Shown here piece by piece: positions 47,396 to 54,640 of a stretch of DNA of 64,000 bases. Numbering within the stretch: the stretch's first letter is position 1; every line of letters begins with the position of its first letter. The notes under the pieces are model-generated. The model worked only from the letters and a program-made list of their open reading frames with translations. It had not been told where the DNA came from and ran no database searches. The stretch spans positions 2,112,001 to 2,176,000 of the forward strand of contig JABXYP010000001.1 of the NCBI GenBank assembly GCA_024701455.1, in the 5' to 3' direction. The position numbers were made by a program, and so were the translations under genes. The stretch comes from Bacillus sp. A301a_S52. GTDB lineage: Bacteria; Bacillota; Bacilli; Bacillales; Salisediminibacteriaceae.

Positions 47396-48696
47396 CTCTT
47401 ATTATCCACTCAGTGACCATTATAACCCTTGAACAACGCGATGATATCTTTCAAGGTTATGTCATTATTGAAAATAATAAATTTACAAAGGTAGCGAAAG
47501 GTTGCCCAACAGAAGAAGAACAAAGAACAGCTAATCGAATTATCGATGGTAAAGATAAATGGTTACTACCTGGGTTAATCAACACACACGGCCATTTAGG
47601 AAGTGCTCTTTTAAGAGGAGCAGGAGATGATATGCCATTAATGACGTGGTTAAAGCAAGTCATGTGGCCAAATGAAGCTAAGTTTGATCATGAAACAGTT
47701 GTAACTGCTGTACAGGTAGCGATGATGGAAATGATAAAATCAGGAACAACGACTTTTTTAGACATGTATCATTTGTATATGCCAGACATAGCTGAAATTG
47801 TCATTGAGAAAAATCTTCGAGCTGTTTTGTGTAGAGGGATGATTGGGCAATGTTCTCAGGCCGAACAAGAACAAAAACTTACCGAAAGCACGACTTTTTT
47901 TAAAGATTATCACGGAGAAGGTGAAGGACGAGTCTCTATTGCCTTGTCACCGCATGCTCCTTACACATGTCCACCTTCCTTTTTAAAACGCGTGGCTGAT
48001 ACGGCAGGTAAGCATGGCATGATGATTCATACACACGTATCAGAGACTCGCAACGAAGTTGATAAACATGTGAGTGAGTATGGGATTCGGCCAATCCTTC
48101 ACCTTAAAGAGCTCGGAATATTTGAACATCCGGTTCTACTAGCTCATGCGGTTCACGTTGACGAGACTGAGCTGACAATTATAAAAGAGGCTAATGCAGC
48201 TATATCGCATAATCCCATTAGTAACCTTAAGCTCGGGTCTGGCATTGCGCCATTAAAGCAGTTTCAAGCGTTAGGCATAACTGTGAGTTTAGGAACTGAT
48301 TCTACTGCAAGTAATAATAATTTGGATTTATTTGAAGAAATGAGGACGGCAGCATTACTTCACAAAGGGGCCAATGAAGACCCTACTGTCACAAATGCAT
48401 ATGATATTTTGAAGATGGCCACTTCTAAAGGAGCGATCTCTTTACAAATTGATAATACAGGGCTTATTGCGCCAGGACATCAAGCAGATTTTATTTTAAT
48501 TAATCCAGCAACCCCACATCTTACCCCGAATAATGAGGGGAGCATCATGTCTCACTTAGTTTACAGTTGTAAAGGTAGTGATGTGACAGATGTTTTTATC
48601 AACGGTTCACCTGTTTATGAAAATAGGGAATTACAACTGTTTGATGAGGAGAAGCTTTTATTTAATGCGAATTTGTTAGCAAAAAAGTTCATGTAG
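47392..48696 (+). CDS. COG0402-type deaminase (MTA/SAH deaminase family)
   Basis: 434 residues, ATG 47392 after TAGGAGTGAG, overlapping the dinG stop. Zinc amidohydrolase: LPGLINTHGHLGSALLRGAGDD near residue 59 (His-x-His), IHTHVSETRNEVDKH near residue 215, VLLAHAVHVDETE and SLGTDSTASNNNLDLFEEM (metal Asp). Family members deaminate methylthioadenosine or S-adenosylhomocysteine. Some COG0402 enzymes deaminate aminodeoxyfutalosine, and mqnA is in this window, so that substrate is a good alternative. Not in this place in B. subtilis. Confidence 0.85.
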   Translation: MTLIIHSVTIITLEQRDDIFQGYVIIENNKFTKVAKGCPTEEEQRTANRIIDGKDKWLLPGLINTHGHLGSALLRGAGDDMPLMTWLKQVMWPNEAKFDHETVVTAVQVAMMEMIKSGTTTFLDMYHLYMPDIAEIVIEKNLRAVLCRGMIGQCSQAEQEQKLTESTTFFKDYHGEGEGRVSIALSPHAPYTCPPSFLKRVADTAGKHGMMIHTHVSETRNEVDKHVSEYGIRPILHLKELGIFEHPVLLAHAVHVDETELTIIKEANAAISHNPISNLKLGSGIAPLKQFQALGITVSLGTDSTASNNNLDLFEEMRTAALLHKGANEDPTVTNAYDILKMATSKGAISLQIDNTGLIAPGHQADFILINPATPHLTPNNEGSIMSHLVYSCKGSDVTDVFINGSPVYENRELQLFDEEKLLFNANLLAKKFM

Positions 48697-48780
48697 ACAC
48701 AAACATGATGCCTTAATTGTGATAAAATTAAAATCATAAAATGGATGGTTTTAAAGGAATGGTATGAGGAGGGCAGGACG

Positions 48781-48954
48781 ATGGGGTTAACGGGCAACAA
48801 ACAGTTAGCTTCAGTGACGATTGAACGCAGTGATGATCTATATAAAATAGTTAATTCATTGAATCGTACACTTAAAAAGAGGGATCTTATGTTTGGTTTG
48901 GCGGTAGATGAGACCAATAAGAAAAAGATGATTTTCACAATTTATGAAACGTGA
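48781..48954 (+). CDS. ypmA: small protein YpmA
   Basis: 57 residues starting MGLTGNKQLASVTIERSDD at ATG 48781 after GAGGAGGGC; an in-frame ATG 48745 precedes the site and is rejected. Soluble alpha/beta, about the size of B. subtilis YpmA and in its place between dinG and ypmB. Function unknown. Confidence 0.85.
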   Translation: MGLTGNKQLASVTIERSDDLYKIVNSLNRTLKKRDLMFGLAVDETNKKKMIFTIYET

Positions 48955-48964
48955 GTGATGATGC

Positions 48965-49549
48965 ATGAAACCGTGGATAATATCTATATCGGTGATGATA
49001 GTTATCGGTATAGTAGCCTTCTCTATTTATATTTACAATGTCACATTGGATCCGTTAACGTTAAGGGAGGATCAAGCAGTAGCAATTGCTAGGGAAGAAG
49101 TAGACTTAGAAGAAGTAATCGATGTCCAATATTACCACGGGCGCCGTTCTTACCAAGTCATTGATGGGATTAATAGTGATGGTGAAGAGGTATACATATG
49201 GGTTGAAGAGTTAAAGGAAGATGACGAAGACAAAGACAAAGACAAAGACAATCTTGACACTAATAATAATGAAGAAGCGTCTGACAATGAGGAAGACGAA
49301 GAAAAAGAGGAAGAACGCACGCCTACGATTAAAACAAGGCTACACTCTGAAGGTCTAACTAGAGAAGAGGCACTAGAGATTGCGCGATCAGAGCTTGACA
49401 TAAAAAAAGTAAATTCAGTTAAGCTAGGAATGGCTGGGTCAACTCCCGTCTATGAAGTTAGTTACATTGATACATCTGATCGCCACTCTTTTTACTATAT
49501 TAGATTTGAAGATGGGACATATATTCGGCATTATCAATTTAACCCTTAA
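48965..49549 (+). CDS. ypmB: YpmB, PepSY-type membrane-anchored protein
   Basis: 194 residues. N-terminal anchor (residues 4-26), then two PepSY-like halves, DQAVAIAREEVDLEEVIDVQYYHGRRSYQV near residue 38 and EEALEIARSELDIKKVNSVKLG near residue 135. They are joined by about 40 residues almost all Asp, Glu, Lys and Asn (residues 83-122), encoded partly by a GACAAA hexamer repeated three times at 49229-49246. B. subtilis YpmB is the likely counterpart. Probably an extracytoplasmic regulator or chaperone domain; the acidic linker is unusual. Confidence 0.85.
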   Translation: MKPWIISISVMIVIGIVAFSIYIYNVTLDPLTLREDQAVAIAREEVDLEEVIDVQYYHGRRSYQVIDGINSDGEEVYIWVEELKEDDEDKDKDKDNLDTNNNEEASDNEEDEEKEEERTPTIKTRLHSEGLTREEALEIARSELDIKKVNSVKLGMAGSTPVYEVSYIDTSDRHSFYYIRFEDGTYIRHYQFNP

Positions 49550-49592
49550 AGCGGGTAATACTAAAATTAACGATAGAAGGAGCGATTACAAA

Positions 49593-50777
49593 ATGGAATT
49601 CTCACCACGTGTCACGTCAATAACACCATCCTCTACATTGGCCATTACTGCAAAAGCAAAGGCATTGAAAGCGGAAGGACATGATGTCATAGGGCTTGGA
49701 GCAGGGGAGCCAGATTTTAACACCCCGGCATACATTATTGAAGCTAGTTATCAATCGATGATTGAGGGGCACACGAAATATACGCCAGCTGCAGGGTTAC
49801 CTGAACTTAAAAAAGCGATAAGTGAGAAATTCAAAAAGGATCAAGGCATTCAATATGAAAACGATGAAATTATTGTAACGAGCGGTGCAAAACACTCACT
49901 TTCATTACTTTTTCAGACCATTTTGTTAGAAAATGAAGAAGTCATCATTCCTTCTCCTTATTGGGTAAGTTATCCAGAACAAGTCAAGATAGCTGGTGGG
50001 AAACCAGTTTTTGTTGAAGGAAAAGAGGAATCACAGTTTAAAGTAACGGTTAATCAATTAAAAGAAGTAGTGACGGAAAAAACGAAAGCGTTAATCTTAA
50101 ATTCTCCTAGTAATCCTACTGGTGTCATGTATGAAGAAAATGAACTTAAAGCAATAGGTGAATTCTGTTTAGAACATAATATCTTAATAGTCTCTGACGA
50201 AATTTATGAAAAACTTATTTATGAAGGAAAGCAGCACGTGTCCATTGCTCAGTTATCTGATGCACTAAAGGAGCAAACATTAATCATAAATGGTGTCTCG
50301 AAATCTCATTCAATGACAGGATGGCGAATTGGCTATACGGCAGGAAACAAGGAAATTATTAAGAGAATGTCGAACGTAGCTAGTCATACGACGTCTAATC
50401 CAGCTGTAATGTCTCAATATGGTGCTATTGCTGCTTATACAGAGGATGATGGTTCAGTTGAAACGATGCGACAAGCGTTTGAAGAGCGATTAAACACTGT
50501 TTATAGTAAGCTAACAGCTATTGCAGGATTTTCTTGCGTTAAACCACAAGGCGCATTCTATCTATTCCCTAATGTAAAAGAAGCGGTAGCGAATAGTCCA
50601 TTTAACACCACAGATGAATGGGTAAAAGCATTACTTGAAGAAGAAAAAGTGGCAGTAGTTCCGGGAAGTGGATTTGGGTCTCCTGATAATATTAGGTTGT
50701 CTTATGCAACAAGCCTTGATCAATTTGAAGAAGCATTGAATCGGATTAAAGTGTTTGTAGAAAAACATAGTAGATAA
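49593..50777 (+). CDS. aspB: aspartate aminotransferase
   Basis: 394 residues from MEFSPRVTSITPS at ATG 49593 after GAAGGAGCG; the longer frame running back into ypmB is rejected. PLP fold I, class Ib: LGAGEPDFNTPAYI, SPSNPTGVMY, VSDEIYEKLIYEG and NGVSKSHSMTGWRIGYTAG with the PLP lysine near residue 234. Makes aspartate, used by panD and asnS products' pathways. asnS follows with its own promoter. Confidence 0.96.
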   Translation: MEFSPRVTSITPSSTLAITAKAKALKAEGHDVIGLGAGEPDFNTPAYIIEASYQSMIEGHTKYTPAAGLPELKKAISEKFKKDQGIQYENDEIIVTSGAKHSLSLLFQTILLENEEVIIPSPYWVSYPEQVKIAGGKPVFVEGKEESQFKVTVNQLKEVVTEKTKALILNSPSNPTGVMYEENELKAIGEFCLEHNILIVSDEIYEKLIYEGKQHVSIAQLSDALKEQTLIINGVSKSHSMTGWRIGYTAGNKEIIKRMSNVASHTTSNPAVMSQYGAIAAYTEDDGSVETMRQAFEERLNTVYSKLTAIAGFSCVKPQGAFYLFPNVKEAVANSPFNTTDEWVKALLEEEKVAVVPGSGFGSPDNIRLSYATSLDQFEEALNRIKVFVEKHSR

Positions 50778-50866
50778 TTGGAAGGGCAGCCTTAGAAGTA
50801 AGTAATGCCCATATGCACAAACCGCAGGCACTTGGTATTATGTGATCAGGTGCCCTGTCTATGTCA

Positions 50867-50896
50867 TTGACTTCCTTTTTCACTGACAGGTATAAT
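50867..50896 (+). promoter_or_regulatory. promoter of asnS
   Basis: TTGACT at 50867-50872, 18-base spacer, TATAAT at 50891-50896. A weak GGCAC/GTGCC hairpin at 50827-50854 precedes it. There is no T-box leader. Confidence 0.8.
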
Positions 50897-50940
50897 ATTA
50901 ACGGCAACAGATGTATGATATGACTTTTGGAGGTATGAGT

Positions 50941-52230
50941 GTGAAAACAACTATTTCAGAAGTAGGGCAGTATGTAGGACAAACTGTCACTATAGGTACT
51001 TGGCTAGCAAATAAACGTTCAAGTGGTAAGATTGCTTTTCTTCAGCTTCGTGACGGAACTGGTTTTATTCAAGGAGTTCTCGTTAAAGCTGAAGTTGGAG
51101 AAGAAGTGTTTAAACAGGCTAAAGAGTTAACTCAAGAAAGTTCTCTATACGTAACAGGTACAGTGAGAGAAGATGATAGAGCTCCATCAGGATTCGAATT
51201 AACTGTCGAGAGCTTTGAAGTGATTCATGAAGCAACAGATTATCCAATAACACCTAAGGAACATGGGACTGAATTTCTCATGGATCACCGCCACCTATGG
51301 CTTCGTTCTAAGCGGCAGCATGCGATTATGAAAATTAGAAATGAGATTATCCGTGCTACATATGAGTTTTTCAACGACAATGGGTTTGTTAAAGTAGACC
51401 CTCCAATTTTAACGGGCAGTTCAGCAGAAGGAACGACAAACTTATTTCATACGAAATACTTTGATGAGGATGCCTACCTATCTCAGAGTGGCCAGTTATA
51501 TATGGAAGCTGCTGCTATGGCACTTGGTAAAGTCTTTTCATTTGGACCTACATTCCGTGCAGAAAAATCAAAAACACGGCGGCATTTAATTGAATTTTGG
51601 ATGATAGAGCCTGAAATGGCATTTATGGATCATGAAGAAAGTCTAGCTCTACAAGAATCTTACGTTAGTTTTATTGTTCAATCAGTACTAGTGAATTGTA
51701 AATTAGAATTAGAGGTTCTTGAACGAGACACAAGCAAATTAGAGAATGTTAAAGCGCCATTCCCTAGAATAAGTTATGATGAGGCAGTAGAATTTTTACA
51801 AGAAGAAGGCTATGAGATTCAGTGGGGAGAAGATTTTGGTGCCCCTCATGAAACGGCAATTGCAGAAAAGTATGACAAACCTGTTTTTATTACAAACTAT
51901 CCGAAAGACATTAAAGCCTTTTATATGAAGCCTCATCCGGAGAGAGATGATGTCGTATTATGTGCTGATTTAATTGCTCCAGAAGGATATGGAGAAATCA
52001 TCGGTGGAAGTCAACGAATTGACGATGAAGAGCTTCTTAAGCAAAGGTACGACGAACATAATTTATCTGAAGATGCCTACAAGTGGTATTTAGATCTACG
52101 GAAATATGGTTCAGTACCTCATTCAGGATTTGGGCTTGGTCTTGAGAGAACAGTAGGATGGATAAGTGGAACAGAACATGTAAGAGAAACGATTCCGTTT
52201 CCACGTTTATTAAATCGTCTATATCCATAA
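50941..52230 (+). CDS. asnS: asparaginyl-tRNA synthetase
   Basis: 429 residues from GTG 50941, eight bases after TTTTGGAGG; ATG 50935 is too near the site. OB-fold anticodon domain first ([22 protein letters not shown]), then a class II core: [21 protein letters not shown] (motif 2), [15 protein letters not shown] (motif 3). The last codons and TAA overlap a minus-strand repeat copy. Confidence 0.97.
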   Translation: MKTTISEVGQYVGQTVTIGTWLANKRSSGKIAFLQLRDGTGFIQGVLVKAEVGEEVFKQAKELTQESSLYVTGTVREDDRAPSGFELTVESFEVIHEATDYPITPKEHGTEFLMDHRHLWLRSKRQHAIMKIRNEIIRATYEFFNDNGFVKVDPPILTGSSAEGTTNLFHTKYFDEDAYLSQSGQLYMEAAAMALGKVFSFGPTFRAEKSKTRRHLIEFWMIEPEMAFMDHEESLALQESYVSFIVQSVLVNCKLELEVLERDTSKLENVKAPFPRISYDEAVEFLQEEGYEIQWGEDFGAPHETAIAEKYDKPVFITNYPKDIKAFYMKPHPERDDVVLCADLIAPEGYGEIIGGSQRIDDEELLKQRYDEHNLSEDAYKWYLDLRKYGSVPHSGFGLGLERTVGWISGTEHVRETIPFPRLLNRLYP

Positions 52231-52276
52231 AATGAACCTTCGATTAGGAGTATTTTACGGACGGGGCTGTGATAAA
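52227..52276 (-). repeat. intergenic repeat copy G (minimal, minus strand)
   Basis: Read on the minus strand: TTTATCACAG, CCCCGTCCGTAAAATACTCC, TAATCGAAGGTTCATTTTAT. Same ends as copy E but reversed. The terminal ATAAAA holds the asnS stop codon (52228-52230). Confidence 0.8.
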
Positions 52277-52337
52277 CAGATTAAACTCTGTTAATAGATG
52301 GTTTATTACTGAAACAGAAAATTTGAACCATTTATTA

Positions 52338-52420
52338 TGTTATAATACTCATGGCTTTAAAAGATAGTTAGCTGGTGGGGAGTGGTGTTTCAAAAGTGTG
52401 ATGACCTCTTTTGAAACACC
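52338..52420 (+). promoter_or_regulatory. dnaD promoter and leader hairpin
   Basis: TGTTATAAT at 52338-52346 is an extended -10. About 30 bases after the expected start is a perfect 13-bp stem GGTGTTTCAAAAG/CTTTTGAAACACC (52384-52396 with 52408-52420) followed by CTCTTATTTTG. Either the asnS terminator or an attenuator in the dnaD leader. Confidence 0.65.
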
Positions 52421-52463
52421 CTCTTATTTTGTTACTAGACGTAGAAGAAAGTAGGTGACACGC

Positions 52464-53180
52464 ATGGAAAACCAGCATGTTTTTAAATTATTATCTGAAC
52501 CCCCTTTTACATTACCAGGCTTGTTCTTTAAATATTACAAAAATCTCGGTTTAACAGATGAGCAATTCTTAATTTTAATTCATATTCGGCAATTTCATCA
52601 GGAAGGTAATGACTTTCCTACACCTGATAACCTTGTTGAAAGAATGACGATCACCTCAAACGATTGCGCCCATCAATTAAAAGAACTATTATCAAAGCGA
52701 TTTATAGAAATTGTTGAGTCTAAAGGGACTGACAATAAAATTTCTGAAATGATCTCTATCGCACCCTTGTTCGAGAAGCTTCAAATGCATTTAAATGAAC
52801 AATCACAACATGAAGTAAAAGAAGACAAACAATTACAAGAAGGTAAACTATTTCAGAGATTTGAAGAGGAGTTTGCAAGGCCTTTATCTCCTATGGAAAT
52901 GGAGATGATATCTATGTGGTTAGATGATGACGGACATGAACCGTTTATTATTGAAGCCGCACTTAGAGAATCTGTTGCGTCATCTAAACTAAACTTTCGT
53001 TATATTGATCGTATTTTATTCGACTGGAAAAAGAATGGGGTTAAAACAATCGAACAAGCGAAAAGCCATGGAGAAAATATAAGGAACCATCAATCAAATC
53101 GGCAATTTTCCAGGTCGTCAGAGACTAAAAGAGAGAAAAAACATCCAGGATATAATTGGCTGGAAGGAGGGAGCAACTAA
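52464..53180 (+). CDS. dnaD: DNA replication initiation protein DnaD
   Basis: 238 residues from ATG 52464 after AGTAGGTGAC. N-terminal winged-helix oligomerisation domain (about 1-110), then the DnaB2 domain with FARPLSPMEMEMISMWLDDDG and ILFDWKKNGVKTIEQA near residue 185, and a basic C-terminal tail for DNA. Acts in primosome loading with DnaB and DnaI. nth follows after three bases. Confidence 0.95.
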   Translation: MENQHVFKLLSEPPFTLPGLFFKYYKNLGLTDEQFLILIHIRQFHQEGNDFPTPDNLVERMTITSNDCAHQLKELLSKRFIEIVESKGTDNKISEMISIAPLFEKLQMHLNEQSQHEVKEDKQLQEGKLFQRFEEEFARPLSPMEMEMISMWLDDDGHEPFIIEAALRESVASSKLNFRYIDRILFDWKKNGVKTIEQAKSHGENIRNHQSNRQFSRSSETKREKKHPGYNWLEGGSN

Positions 53181-53183
53181 CGT

Positions 53184-53849
53184 ATGTTAACTAAGGGTCA
53201 AGTAGAATTTGTTTTAAAGACAATGGGGGACATGTTTCCAGAAGCAGAGTGCGAGTTGACACACTCGAACCCATTCGAATTAACAATTGCTGTCGTACTT
53301 TCCGCTCAAGCGACAGATGCATTAGTCAATAAAGTAACGCCAGCTCTATTTGAAAAATATAAAACACCTGAAGACTATGTAGAAGTTCCTCTTGAAGAAT
53401 TAGAAAATGATATTCGTTCCATCGGACTATTTAGAAGTAAAGCAAAAAATATTAAAAAGCTTGCTCAGTCATTAATTGAAGACTACAATGGTGAAGTTCC
53501 ACAAGAGCGAGACGAATTAATAAAATTGGCTGGAGTAGGGAGAAAAACAGCTAATGTCGTGGCATCTGTAGCATTTAACGAACCAGCGATTGCCGTGGAT
53601 ACCCATGTAGAGCGTGTAAGTAAACGATTAGGGATCTGTCGCTGGAAAGATTCTGTGTTAGAAGTAGAAAAAACACTTATGAAAAAAGTTCCGAAAGATG
53701 AATGGTCGGTTACGCATCATAGACTTATTTTTTTTGGGCGTTACCACTGTAAAGCGCAATCACCAAATTGTATGGCGTGCCCGCTTGTGGAGTTATGTCG
53801 TGAAGGGAAAAAACGACTTAAGAAAAAGGGAATAATGGTGGGAGAATGA
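53184..53849 (+). CDS. nth: endonuclease III
   Basis: 221 residues. Bifunctional glycosylase/AP lyase for oxidised pyrimidines. Helix-hairpin-helix LIKLAGVGRKTANVVASVAF with catalytic Lys, VDTHVERVSKRLGI with catalytic Asp, and 4Fe-4S ligands CKAQSPNCMACPLVELC near residue 190. Same operon as dnaD and ypoC (overlap of four bases). Confidence 0.97.
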   Translation: MLTKGQVEFVLKTMGDMFPEAECELTHSNPFELTIAVVLSAQATDALVNKVTPALFEKYKTPEDYVEVPLEELENDIRSIGLFRSKAKNIKKLAQSLIEDYNGEVPQERDELIKLAGVGRKTANVVASVAFNEPAIAVDTHVERVSKRLGICRWKDSVLEVEKTLMKKVPKDEWSVTHHRLIFFGRYHCKAQSPNCMACPLVELCREGKKRLKKKGIMVGE

Positions 53850-54364
53850 CTACTATACCAGTCCCGCAAGTGTTCATTATGAGACCTTTTTATGAGATAA
53901 ACGATAAAATAATGATTGGTGACAGGTGGAAATTTTCAAAAGATAACCATGACGCTTCTTATTGGTTCTATGAAGATATTTTAGCGTATTTACAAATTGA
54001 AACTTCTGCATCTTCTCCATGGCTGTCTCCCTCTGCTTCTATTCATAGGTTTTTAGATAAATGGAAAAACAAAGGAGAGTTAGATTTAACTAACTGCTTT
54101 GAGAAACGCAATCGTGAGGCTGCGAGACCTCTTATGCAACAGTATACAGCCTCATATTTGCAGATGATGCAATGGATAAAACAAAAGCCTTTAACCCATT
54201 TAGTGAATGATTGTAAAGCCCTCACTCATGAATTATATGCCCCTGTCAATCTGTCTGAGCGTTTATTATTTGTATTTAATTCGATTGACCATTATCATGC
54301 CTTTACAACGTTGCGTCAATTGATTGAAGAGTCAGAGAAGAAATGGGCTGTTTATCTTTCATAG
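53846..54364 (+). CDS. ypoC: YpoC protein
   Basis: 172 residues, all-helical soluble protein overlapping the nth stop. The segments PWLSPSASIHRFLDKWKNKGELD near residue 53 and APVNLSERLLFVFNSIDHYHAF near residue 132 are the most motif-like. Identified as YpoC by position after dnaD-nth and size. No function is known to me. Confidence 0.8.
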   Translation: MTTIPVPQVFIMRPFYEINDKIMIGDRWKFSKDNHDASYWFYEDILAYLQIETSASSPWLSPSASIHRFLDKWKNKGELDLTNCFEKRNREAARPLMQQYTASYLQMMQWIKQKPLTHLVNDCKALTHELYAPVNLSERLLFVFNSIDHYHAFTTLRQLIEESEKKWAVYLS

Positions 54365-54449
54365 CCATTAACATTTATAAGTAACTGAAATAGGGGAGTT
54401 TTCTACAGTTATATTGCTAAATAAATAAAGCCTATTCTTACAAAAAAGG

Positions 54450-54470
54450 TTCCTTACTAGTAGTAAGGAA
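54450..54470. other. short palindromic hairpin between convergent genes
   Basis: TTCCTTAC/GTAAGGAA with a TAGTA loop in the gap after ypoC. No T run directly follows on either strand, so it is not called a terminator. Confidence 0.45.
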
Positions 54471-54593
54471 TGGCAAAAAAATTGGGCAATGCCGTTTTTT
54501 CCTTTACGTTCAGAGTCCCGTCGCATTTTATATTGGGGCGTCTTTTTTTTGTATAAGCAATGATATATCACGATTATCCGAGTAGAGAAGAGG

Positions 54594-54623
54594 AAAGAGG
54601 GGCCAATGACAGGCCCCTCTTTT
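54594..54623. terminator. bidirectional terminator between ypoC and ponA
   Basis: Perfect 11-bp stem AAAGAGGGGCC/GGCCCCTCTTT with an AATGACA loop. Serves both converging transcripts. Confidence 0.9.
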
Positions 54624-54640
54624 AAAAAAGAATTAAATTT

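Noticed and set aside
49452..49592. N-terminal extension of aspB
   Set aside because: It overlaps ypmB coding sequence and the strong ribosome site lies just before ATG 49593.
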